From an uncultured Alphaproteobacteria bacterium (lineage in GTDB: Bacteria; Pseudomonadota; Alphaproteobacteria; Rickettsiales; Midichloriaceae): 16,531 nt of DNA. Numbering within the stretch: the first letter of the stretch is position 1; each line of letters starts with the position of its first letter. Positions 1 to 6,587 of the stretch are shown piece by piece. The stretch spans positions 1 through 16,531 of the forward strand of contig CAIOSF010000104.1 in the NCBI GenBank assembly GCA_903860855.1, written 5' to 3'. The notes under the pieces were generated by a model that worked only from the letters and a program-made list of their open reading frames with translations, was not told the DNA's origin and searched no databases. The translations under genes were made by a program, and so were the position numbers.

Positions 1-41
1 GAAATTGAATTGAGTTTTGATTCAAATGGCATGATCTACTA

Positions 42-210
42 ATACCAGTTCCCGATTTTAGCTACTGCGGCTTCACTCGTCGCTCTGATCTGCTGTGTGA
101 CGAAGTGCTCCGCAGGTTCAGATGTATCCGTTCATCCCTTTGAATTCACAGTTGCATTTATTTAATTTGACTTCGCTTTCAGCATGTCTATTACAGTTGA
201 AAACTGGTAT
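42..210. repeat. Inverted-repeat element, copy 1 (169 bp, MITE-like)
   Basis: The ends are a perfect 9-bp inverted repeat: ATACCAGTT at 42-50 and AACTGGTAT at 202-210. The interior shares several blocks, in the same order, with 4034-4197: TCGTCGCT, GCTGTGTGAC, CTCCGCAG, GTATCCGTTCATCCC, TTCACAG and TGCATTTA. A shortened relative is at 12046-12117. No open reading frame of useful length lies inside, so this is a non-autonomous element or a mobile intergenic repeat. Its right end forms TGGTATAAT at 205-213, an extended -10 hexamer pointing at ribH. No clear target duplication can be defined because the flanks are AT-rich. Confidence 0.75.
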
Positions 211-213
211 AAT
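205..213 (+). promoter_or_regulatory. Possible extended -10 promoter at the repeat end, upstream of ribH
   Basis: TGGTATAAT fits the extended -10 consensus TGnTATAAT of sigma-70-type promoters, which need little -35 sequence. I see no good -35 hexamer 16-18 bases upstream. It lies about 155 bases before the chosen ribH start and reads in the same direction. Most of the motif comes from the terminal repeat of the element at 42-210, so the element may supply a promoter. This is an inference from the motif only. Confidence 0.35.
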
Positions 214-367
214 ATATGGACGTGTTTCCACTATAATACTATAATCCATCATATTGCATTTGATGCTAGAGAACGTAATGTTTCTGAGTTCTTGCAATTG
301 CGCGACTTATGGAATACAATCAGCCCTACGCTTCGGCAAAGCTAATCAGTACATAAATCGTCAGGAA

Positions 368-838
368 ATGAGTAGCAGTAAACAATCAAGTAGCAATGTA
401 TTGGTCATAGAATCAAATTTTTATCGTAATATAAGCGAGATAAGCTTATCGGCTACAAAGGAAATGCTGAGATCTCTTGGTATTACATTCGATCATATAT
501 CGGTCCCTGGTTCGTTTGATATAGCCAATGCCATGAACATAGCATTAGAAAATGTCAATTATGATGGTGTCGTAGTTCTTGGTTGTGTCATTCGTGGTGA
601 AACATTTCACTTTGAGCTTGTTAGTCATGAAAGTGCCAGAAGTATAAATGAAGTTGCTATTCACTACAGTATGCCACTAGGATTTGGTATAATCACGGTA
701 GATAACATGCAGCAGGCAGAGGCTAGAGCAGCTGATTATGCTAAGAGAGCAGTCATGGCGTGTATACAGCTGATGGGAATCAAGAGCGAATTCACCAGCG
801 TTGAATCAGGTGAAGCTGAAACCCCACCCCATAACTAA
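368..838 (+). CDS. ribH: 6,7-dimethyl-8-ribityllumazine synthase
   Basis: This cytoplasmic enzyme joins 5-amino-6-ribitylaminouracil and dihydroxybutanone phosphate to give lumazine, the penultimate step of riboflavin synthesis. The product is 156 residues, the usual family length. Visible family signatures are PGSFDIANA (residues 47-55) and GCVIRGETFHF (72-82), which carries the catalytic His81; canonical proteins have GETPHF or similar. The frame is open back to an ATG at 254, but those 38 extra residues are unlike the family. I chose the ATG at 368, which leaves the normal ten-residue lead before VLVIESNFY; AGGA lies almost against this start, so its ribosome binding site is poor. The conserved GNKG-type loop before the last helix is missing: EARAADYAKRAV runs straight on. 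Six bases separate it from nusB, a common alphaproteobacterial pairing. Confidence 0.92.
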   Translation: MSSSKQSSSNVLVIESNFYRNISEISLSATKEMLRSLGITFDHISVPGSFDIANAMNIALENVNYDGVVVLGCVIRGETFHFELVSHESARSINEVAIHYSMPLGFGIITVDNMQQAEARAADYAKRAVMACIQLMGIKSEFTSVESGEAETPPHN

Positions 839-844
839 AAATAG

Positions 845-1570
845 ATGATAGTAGAAGATAATAATCAGTCTCGAGGTCTAAATTCTCACATATTTGTGGT
901 ACAGGCCCTCTATGCTATTGAATATAAAAAGGATAGGAGTGATCAATCAATTGCGAGTTGTCTAGGTGAATTAGAAGAGATTAGTGAGTATTTGCCAAAA
1001 ATTGCTGCTGATACTGCTGAACTATGCAAAAATACGAAAAAGATGAGGGAAGATGGAGGGGAAGTAATAGGTGGTAGTAAAAAATCTAAAGAGTACACTA
1101 GAGTTTTTGGTACATTGAGGGCCTGTGAAGGGATAGATATCAGGATAGCGGGAAAATTAGCAAGCAACTGGCGCATTGATCGCCTCGCCCTGGTAGTCCT
1201 CTGTATATTGAGATCCGCTATATATGACATATTGTTACTTGCTGAAAATAGGGCTGATGCGCAGGGGGTCGTTGATTTACAAGTGGCCCATAAATCAGAG
1301 AAAAGCGAAGGGGTGATGGTCGATGAACCTAAGGAATTGAGCTCAACTAGGCGTGAACAAGAGGGGGGCGTGAAGATTGGGGCCATGATCAGTGAGTATC
1401 TACAGGTTGCCAAGCTGTTCGGGCATCATAAAGAAGTGCCATTCATAAATGGAGTACTGGATAAAATAGCTAAGGATATCATATGCCAAGCCTCATTACC
1501 AAGTCCACACTTTAAACCACAGCAGCTAGTCACCACATTTAGTGATACTTCATCGATAATTGGCGAATAG
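845..1570 (+). CDS. nusB: Transcription antitermination protein NusB, with insertions
   Basis: NusB binds boxA RNA with S10 (NusE) in the antitermination complex on rRNA operons. The family core is present: an N-terminal helix with VVQALYAIEY (18-27), GIDIRIAGKLASNWRIDRL (96-114), ILRSAIYDILL (121-131), and ISEYLQVAKLFG followed by PFINGVLDKIAKDI (182-212). At 241 residues it is much longer than the usual 135-170. The excess is an insert of about 25 residues near 63-88, a charged low-complexity insert of about 43 residues near 133-176 and a tail of about 30 residues. All inserts are in frame, so the gene looks intact. It starts six bases after the ribH stop with no clear Shine-Dalgarno, suggesting translational coupling. 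Confidence 0.85.
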   Translation: MIVEDNNQSRGLNSHIFVVQALYAIEYKKDRSDQSIASCLGELEEISEYLPKIAADTAELCKNTKKMREDGGEVIGGSKKSKEYTRVFGTLRACEGIDIRIAGKLASNWRIDRLALVVLCILRSAIYDILLLAENRADAQGVVDLQVAHKSEKSEGVMVDEPKELSSTRREQEGGVKIGAMISEYLQVAKLFGHHKEVPFINGVLDKIAKDIICQASLPSPHFKPQQLVTTFSDTSSIIGE

Positions 1571-1637
1571 AAAAAGAAGCTTTTGTTCTATGACGGGCTA
1601 ATTCTCTCCCACCTTTCCATTCATCTTGTTTATCTTG

Positions 1638-2669
1638 TTAGGTTGTTTTTTTCTCTTGCTGATCGTGTAACCACATGGTGGTGCTATGTTTAATTAGCAT
1701 TCGTCCAGGCCTTATGCCAGATCCAATTTTTAAATTGCAATCTGATATTATTTGTGCACTTTGCTTGTTTGAGTCGCAACTGTTCACATCGGAATTCTTA
1801 TCATCAGAAGCGATCTCTGTCACAAATGCTACGGTTTTGGTATGTAAGATTTTTGCTATTTTTTCCACGGATTTTGTTCTTTCTTGAGAAAAAAGTGATG
1901 GTTTTAATGTTGGGCTTCCTGGTCGCAGGTATTGGTAGTCATTATTTTGAGTTTTGCCTTGTTTCGATCGCATGTCAGGCAAGACTTGATATGCCATTTG
2001 GCTATGATCCTTCCTGTCTACGACCATTTTGCTTCCGTATTCATAGACCTTTTGTCTTGCAATATTATGTCGACAAGAAACCGGTGATATGCATGGGGAG
2101 GGGGCCTGGTCTTTTTTAAATTTTTCCTCTAGCTCACTTACGGAGTTTATAGATGTAAAACTACTCATTCTCTCGATTGCCGTGGAGAAACAATTCATCT
2201 TGTCATTTGCTATTCTAATATTATCTACTATTGTTTGGCGTATCTCATCTGTTGGCTCTGTATATTTCATTGCTAATCTATACAATTTACGCGCTTTAGA
2301 TGTGTCATTAAGCTGATAATAACAATCACCAATTCTGTTTACTATTTGTGCTTTAAGAGATGATTTGCCAGTTACATGAAGTTCCTTAAGTGCATAATCG
2401 TATTGTTTAAATGCCGCTTTAAGTTCATTTATAGCGAAATAACAATCTCCTAATTCGCTATGGAGGTGGGCTAGCAGTGAATTATAGTCAATTATACGTA
2501 GTACAGTTGGTATATGATATTGCTCATTTGGCTTTTCTTTCTGTTCTGTTGTTGATGAGCTATGGCTATTTAGCTGATTTTCCATTCTTTTAAGTAATGC
2601 TTGTAAAGCAATATGATATTTTTTTATAGCCAAAGTGTAGTTTTTTTGCACTACAAGAACTTGAGCCAT
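1638..2669 (-). CDS. TPR-repeat protein, C-terminal part of a frameshifted gene
   Basis: This is a 343-residue open frame. It begins in the middle of a tetratricopeptide repeat: MAQVLVVQKNYTLAIKKYHI matches a TPR from its LG position onward and lacks the first few residues of helix A. Two more repeats follow, near residues 62-97 (ELGDCYFAINELKAAFKQYDYAL) in outline and 104-138 (NRIGDCYYQLNDTSKARKLY). Residues from about 175 to 343 are basic and rich in Ser, Pro and Gln and look disordered; the stretch RPGSPTLKPS resembles the tail of the TPR protein at 3158-3931. The preceding frame (2651-3085) supplies the missing upstream repeats and overlaps it by 19 bases, so the two are probably one gene broken by a frameshift. 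TPRs are protein-binding scaffolds; the partner is unknown, and an effector role toward a host is possible but unproven. Confidence 0.7.
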   Translation of the reverse strand: MAQVLVVQKNYTLAIKKYHIALQALLKRMENQLNSHSSSTTEQKEKPNEQYHIPTVLRIIDYNSLLAHLHSELGDCYFAINELKAAFKQYDYALKELHVTGKSSLKAQIVNRIGDCYYQLNDTSKARKLYRLAMKYTEPTDEIRQTIVDNIRIANDKMNCFSTAIERMSSFTSINSVSELEEKFKKDQAPSPCISPVSCRHNIARQKVYEYGSKMVVDRKDHSQMAYQVLPDMRSKQGKTQNNDYQYLRPGSPTLKPSLFSQERTKSVEKIAKILHTKTVAFVTEIASDDKNSDVNSCDSNKQSAQIISDCNLKIGSGIRPGRMLIKHSTTMWLHDQQEKKTT

Positions 2670-3096
2670 ATCATTATATTAGTATCTATATCCCCTTCTC
2701 CCACGCGCAGATTAAGGGCTGTACTGTATACAATAAGAGAATGTTTGTAGCTAGTACTTAAAGCATGGTATCGTCCGATATTCATTGCTATGGTGGCACC
2801 GAGTTCACTTCGATCACCGCAAGGTACCTTTAGCAGGGCTAATATGAATGCATGATGGGCTGGTTCTAATTTGCGAAGATGTAGATAGCACTCTCCTAAT
2901 CTATTTAGGAGGAGAGAGTGAATATTAGATTTTGCATCAAGATGAAATCGGTCATTGTCAATGTCATCAATAAGATACCGGTAGGATTTTTTTGCTTCTT
3001 CAAACCTGGTATCTATGAATGCGCTATCCCCGGCTCGAATATAGGTATGGAGTAGTTCTATAGGTTTGTATTTTTCATATTTTGTTTACTAACCAT
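2651..3096 (-). pseudogene. N-terminal part of the frameshifted TPR gene
   Basis: A 144-codon open frame runs from 3085 to the stop at 2653-2651, with no ATG in its first two thirds. The product is clearly TPR-like: IELLHTYIRAGDSAF, RFEEAKKSYRYL, NRLGECYLHLRKLEPAHHAF and MNIGRYHALSTSYKHSL are helix pairs with TPR spacing. An ATG at 3096-3094 opens a short frame (MVSKQNMKNTNL, then stop). One extra A in the A5 tract at 3075-3071 would join it to give MVSKQNMKKYKPIELLHTY. At the other end a one-base gain between about 2678 and 2670 would carry GDIDTN into MAQVLVVQKN of the downstream frame. Rejoined, the protein would be about 490 residues. Genuine decay and sequence error are both possible. 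Confidence 0.6.
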
Positions 3097-3157
3097 TTGA
3101 TTAATGGAGATCTAGAAGATGGAGCATCCTATATGACACTTGGTTGTTTTCTTTTGA

Positions 3158-3931
3158 CTAACACTTTTTTGAATTATTTTTGGCAATATTAGCTATTTGT
3201 TCTAGCTTGAATGATAGATCCTTGGGCGCTAGCTCGTTATTACATGGCGAGGTATCGCTCATAGTTGGGCTTTTAGGCCATGGACTCCCTAGCTTTGGAC
3301 TGCTTACGTTGCTTCTCATTTTATGGAAATCATTCCTATATGAAGCAATATCACCTAGAATTGATTGCTTTAATTCTGCGATTTTTGCTAATGTATTGGC
3401 ACATATGAAATAGAAAGGGTTACTACCTTTAATATTATTTGTAATACTTTCTATAACTTCATCATACTCTTTCATGAGGAAGAAGCATGAGCTCAGCTTG
3501 CCACACAAAGTGATTTTAGTGAGATAGGCATAGGTGAAGTCGGTATTAATTGTGCTAATTGCGCTTTGATATGCTAAGGCAGCTCTTTCATAAAATCCGC
3601 TCTTTTTATTTGATTCTCCAATTCGTTCAAAAAACGCATGTTCAAGTCTATGAGCCTTGGTACCATCAGGCTTCTTAAGGATGAGTAGTCCTTTAGCATA
3701 AGAGTCTATTGCTTTCCCATAATTTTTAAGCTGCTCATAGCAACGTCCTATTCTCATATGTGTTCTTGCCATCGCTTGGCTTCCAGCCCCGTTCTGTTCA
3801 AGTTCTTTTATCGCGCTACAATAGTTTTCGATAGCCGCTTCGTATTCTGCTTTATCTTTAAGTTCATTGGCCTTTTTGAGTAATTTGTCGCATTTATCAG
3901 AATGATAGCTATAGCTATACTTCATTTTCAT
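3158..3931 (-). CDS. TPR-repeat protein with Ser/Pro-rich tail
   Basis: The protein has 257 residues. TPR-like helix pairs lie near residues 12-46 (LLKKANELKDKAEYEAAIENY), in outline 53-87 (HMRIGRCYEQLKNYGKAIDSY), 97-130 (ERIGESNKKSGFYERAALAY) and 139-168. The last 60 residues contain a run of SP motifs (SPKLGSPWPKSP at 211-222) and a Lys/Asn-rich end. There is no signal peptide or membrane helix. Architecture and tail style match the downstream broken TPR gene, so the two are probably tandem paralogues. It has a promoter at 3990-3961 but no clear Shine-Dalgarno. Function is unknown; TPR proteins act as adaptors, and in intracellular bacteria some are secreted, but nothing here proves secretion. 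Confidence 0.75.
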   Translation of the reverse strand: MKMKYSYSYHSDKCDKLLKKANELKDKAEYEAAIENYCSAIKELEQNGAGSQAMARTHMRIGRCYEQLKNYGKAIDSYAKGLLILKKPDGTKAHRLEHAFFERIGESNKKSGFYERAALAYQSAISTINTDFTYAYLTKITLCGKLSSCFFLMKEYDEVIESITNNIKGSNPFYFICANTLAKIAELKQSILGDIASYRNDFHKMRSNVSSPKLGSPWPKSPTMSDTSPCNNELAPKDLSFKLEQIANIAKNNSKKC

Positions 3932-3960
3932 TTTGACAAGTCTTAATTGTAATTAATGCA

Positions 3961-3990
3961 ATTATTGATTGTTTTTGGTTGGTTTGTCAA
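3961..3990 (-). promoter_or_regulatory. Sigma-70-type promoter for the TPR genes
   Basis: On the minus strand a perfect -35 hexamer TTGACA (3990-3985) is followed after 18 bases by AATAAT (3966-3961), five of six matches to the -10 consensus. The predicted start of transcription is about 20 bases before the ATG at 3931. It would drive 3158-3931 and probably the broken TPR gene behind it. Confidence 0.5.
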
Positions 3991-4033
3991 ACTGCAATGC
4001 TTGGTTGAAAACTTGATCCTGAAAATTGTACCA

Positions 4034-4197
4034 ATGCCAGTTTTCAACTATTGCTGCTTAATTCGTCGCTTGGCAATGCTGTGTGACTAGACACTCCGCA
4101 GATCCACGGTGTATCCGTTCATCCCATTGGATTCACAGTATGCATTTACCTATGCTCCACGCCCTGCTCCTCACTCATTTAATTCTGAAACTGGTAT
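4034..4197. repeat. Inverted-repeat element, copy 2 (164 bp, MITE-like)
   Basis: The ends are ATGCCAGTTTTCA-like at the left and a matching AAACTGGTAT at the right (4188-4197), with one mismatch in the terminal nine bases. Interior blocks TCGTCGCT, GCTGTGTGAC, CTCCGCAG, GTATCCGTTCATCCC, TTCACAG and TGCATTTA occur in the same order as in 42-210. It fills most of the gap between the TPR promoter and dapE, and its last base is part of the dapE stop codon. Confidence 0.72.
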
Positions 4198-5351
4198 TAT
4201 ATAGAGATACGCTCATAGTAGCCAAGTATTATTCCCTCGTAAACCCTTGTCAGAATCTCGAGATCGTTTACGCTTGAGCATTCATTTACTTGATGAGCTG
4301 TCCTACCCATTAAACCAACCTCCAGGGTTGAGCAGTATTTATGGATGAATCTAGCGTCAGATGTTCCTCCGGCTGTGTTAACTTCTGGCTCTATACCGAT
4401 TATATTTTTGATAGATTCTCGTACTAGTTGTACAAAGTCTTCTGTTTTACATACAAATGCATCGCCGCTAGAGCGGTAATTGAAGGCGAATTCTTCTGGA
4501 TTAAGGTGTTTTTGCAGAATATCTTGATAGTTGGCAAAGAGGGACTCAGCCCTGTGGTGGTCACCATATCTGATATTGAATTGTAACTTGGCTTTACCGG
4601 GGATGACGTTCTCCGCCTCATTCCCAACTATTATGTTGGTCATCTCCATATTGCTAGCATCGAATATACTGTCTCCAGGGTGAAGGGTGTGGGCTCGGAA
4701 TAAGTTTATTATTTTGTTCAGTTTTGCTATAGCGTTATCTGCGTATTCGTTATATGCAACATGGCCTTGTTTACCGAATATTTCTAGAAAAAACGTGGCG
4801 CTCCCTCTTGCTCCTATCTTTATGGTATCACATATGGTGTTTCTGCTAACTGGCTCTCCCACAAAGCAAGCATCTATTTTTTCCCCCTGTTCTTCTAGCC
4901 ACGGGAGAAGCTTCTTTGTACCATTGATGGCTATGGCCTCTTCATCGCTGGTGAGCATTATGCTCATGCTCATGAGATCTAGTATCTCTGGTCTTGTCGT
5001 CATGACTCTGTGGGCTGCGGTGATGAATGCTGCTATGGCTCCCTTCATATCAACTGTACCTCTACCGTAGATGATCCCATCTTTTACAGAGCAGAAGAAT
5101 GGATCATTTCGCCATTCGATCAGTGGACCTGGTGGGACTACATCAGTATGGCCAGCGAAGCATAAATTTGGTCCTTTTGTGCCAAGTCGCGTGTAGAGAT
5201 TATCTACTTTTTCTTCTCCCTCACCAAAACTGATTGTTTTAGATATAAAGCCGATTTTGTTTAGCTCTTCTATGATTAGGGGAATGGTTCCATCATCATT
5301 TGGTGATATGCTGCGACAGGCAATCATTTTTTTTAATATTTCCAATAACAT
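4197..5351 (-). CDS. dapE: Succinyl-diaminopimelate desuccinylase
   Basis: DapE is a di-zinc M20-family hydrolase that cleaves N-succinyl-LL-2,6-diaminopimelate to LL-diaminopimelate and succinate, for lysine and peptidoglycan cross-links. At 384 residues it has normal length. Metal and catalytic residues align with the family: AGHTDVVPPG (His68, Asp70), GRGTVDMKG (Asp101), TSDEEA (catalytic Glu137, Glu138), VGEPVSR (Glu166) and GRTAHQVNE (His353). The family motifs IKIGARGS, GKQGHVAYNEYADN and AGGTSDARF are also visible. The start at 5351 gives the expected N-terminus (LLEILKKMIACRSISPNDDG) but has no Shine-Dalgarno. It lies 195 bases behind dapD in the same direction. The stop codon overlaps the end of the repeat at 4034-4197. 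Confidence 0.96.
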   Translation of the reverse strand: MLLEILKKMIACRSISPNDDGTIPLIIEELNKIGFISKTISFGEGEEKVDNLYTRLGTKGPNLCFAGHTDVVPPGPLIEWRNDPFFCSVKDGIIYGRGTVDMKGAIAAFITAAHRVMTTRPEILDLMSMSIMLTSDEEAIAINGTKKLLPWLEEQGEKIDACFVGEPVSRNTICDTIKIGARGSATFFLEIFGKQGHVAYNEYADNAIAKLNKIINLFRAHTLHPGDSIFDASNMEMTNIIVGNEAENVIPGKAKLQFNIRYGDHHRAESLFANYQDILQKHLNPEEFAFNYRSSGDAFVCKTEDFVQLVRESIKNIIGIEPEVNTAGGTSDARFIHKYCSTLEVGLMGRTAHQVNECSSVNDLEILTRVYEGIILGYYERISI

Positions 5352-5389
5352 AATACTTTACTAATTAAGATTAGTGCCTATCATCATGA

Positions 5390-5487
5390 ATCAGTTCCTC
5401 ACCGTCTTGAGCTTGTTTCAGGATTTAAGAATTTAAGAATGTATACAACCTCATAATGCTATGAAATAGGTTCGGGATGACGTGGCC
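5390..5487. repeat. Short intergenic repeat between dapD and dapE
   Basis: It starts with ATCAGTTCC (5390-5398) and ends with ATGACGTGGCC (5477-5487). The same two ends, only 49 bp apart, occur at 8321-8369 after the kef gene. Inside is TCTTGAGCTTGTTTCAGGA (5404-5422), a small imperfect hairpin reminiscent of the TCCTGAA...TTCAGGA palindromes scattered in many Rickettsiales genomes. It may be a degenerate mobile palindrome and could attenuate readthrough from dapD into dapE. With only two copies visible the family is tentative. Confidence 0.4.
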
Positions 5488-5546
5488 TAATATGGTAGGA
5501 TAGCTTAAAAAAGCCAATCTTAATTTTTTAATTGCGTATATAACAA

Positions 5547-6332
5547 TTAGACTGTACGTAAAATTTCATTTATCGATACTTTCTCTCTCGTCTTGGCATC
5601 GACGGTTTTGACTATAATGACTCCAGATGTTGCATATTGATACTTTTTTGGATTTAAGCCCATAGCATCGGCGGACTTAAAATCTCGTACTTCATCTCTC
5701 ATGATGATACCAGGCACAGCGACTGAGTAAGGTGGTATGTAGCCAAGATAGACAGAGTCAGTTATTCTATCATAAATTTTCGTTGATGAAGTAATGGTGA
5801 CGCCTCCAGCAATCACAGCTCCCTGACCGATTATTGTGCCTTCCGTAATAGAGCTGTTTGCTCCGATGAATGATTCATCCTCTATGATAACTGGCCTTGC
5901 ACTTATTGGCTCTAATACTCCTCCGATCACTGAGCTCGACGATATATGGCATCTCTTGCCAATAAAAGCACAGCTGCCAACTGTTGCCCAGCTATCGATC
6001 ATTGTGCCTTCGCCGATATGACTACCAATATTGATGAATGATGGCATAATGACACTGTGTGGTCCTATATACGCTCCATATCTTACTATGGCACCAGGGA
6101 CAACTCTAATGAGCGCCTTAGCGAAATCTTCATTTGACCAATCAGTAAATTTCAGTGGAATCTTATCATAAGCATTATCTCCATAAAATCTTGAGGAGTT
6201 TTTTATCTTAAAATATTCTAATATGGCCAGTTTTGCTTCTTCGTTCACCCCCCATTGACCATTTTGATCCTTATAGCAAACCGTTGTTGTCCCATTATCT
6301 AGGCGATCTAAAATATTCTCTATTTGTTGCAT
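5547..6332 (-). CDS. dapD: 2,3,4,5-tetrahydropyridine-2,6-dicarboxylate N-succinyltransferase
   Basis: DapD transfers succinyl from succinyl-CoA to tetrahydrodipicolinate, opening the succinylase branch of DAP/lysine synthesis; DapE acts later in this pathway. The protein has 261 residues, slightly shorter than the usual 274-285. An N-terminal helical domain (1-70) is followed by a left-handed beta-helix of hexapeptide repeats (about 80-200). Recognisable motifs are RVVPGAIVRYGAYIGP (76-91), MPSFINIGSHIGEGTMIDSW (96-115) with the conserved Asp113, TVGSCAFIGKRCHIS (117-131), IGGVLEP (136-142) and IIEDESFIGA (149-158). Family members usually have LSGG where this one has ISSSS. AAGAAGAG upstream of the ATG is a moderate ribosome binding site. 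The 255-base AT-rich gap to the divergent kef gene should hold promoters for both. Confidence 0.95.
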   Translation of the reverse strand: MQQIENILDRLDNGTTTVCYKDQNGQWGVNEEAKLAILEYFKIKNSSRFYGDNAYDKIPLKFTDWSNEDFAKALIRVVPGAIVRYGAYIGPHSVIMPSFINIGSHIGEGTMIDSWATVGSCAFIGKRCHISSSSVIGGVLEPISARPVIIEDESFIGANSSITEGTIIGQGAVIAGGVTITSSTKIYDRITDSVYLGYIPPYSVAVPGIIMRDEVRDFKSADAMGLNPKKYQYATSGVIIVKTVDAKTREKVSINEILRTV

Positions 6333-6436
6333 TCGTTCTCTTCTTATTAAAAATGTTACTATTTTTACCTTTTGATATACTGTATGTTTAGTTGATGTCT
6401 ACATGGGATTATATTAGTTCGTACATAATATAATAG

Positions 6437-6464
6437 TTGGAAAGAAATGACTATTAGATATAAA
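6437..6464 (+). promoter_or_regulatory. Possible promoter for the kef-type antiporter
   Basis: TTGGAA (6437-6442) and TATAAA (6459-6464) are separated by 16 bases in the dapD-kef divergent gap, about 120 bases before the ATG. The gap is so AT-rich that other matches are possible. Confidence 0.25.
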
Positions 6465-6587
6465 ATACAATAATAAGTATAAAAATATGTTCTTATAATT
6501 TAAATCGTATTTAAATGTGCAATACTTGGTTTTCCCACAAATAAATTCGATATTCCATAACATAAAACACCACCTATAAGAGGTAAG

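Noticed and set aside
254..367. Upstream extension of ribH from an ATG at 254
   Set aside because: The 38 extra residues do not look like any RibH N-terminus, and the ATG at 368 gives the normal family length.
943..1413. Long minus-strand frame opposite nusB (156 codons)
   Set aside because: It is the antisense shadow of nusB, whose frame shows clear family motifs; the antisense product shows none.
1571..1637. Terminator after nusB
   Set aside because: Only a five-base AAAAG/CTTTT stem is present, too weak to support a call.
1754..2119. Plus-strand frames opposite the TPR gene
   Set aside because: They are shadows of the minus-strand TPR coding sequence, with no domain features or ribosome binding sites.
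3933..3955. Plus-strand TTGACA as a promoter
   Set aside because: No -10 hexamer lies at the right distance and there is no plus-strand gene downstream.
4687..5070. Plus-strand hydrophobic frame opposite dapE
   Set aside because: It is antisense to highly conserved dapE motifs; its hydrophobicity follows from the complementary codons.
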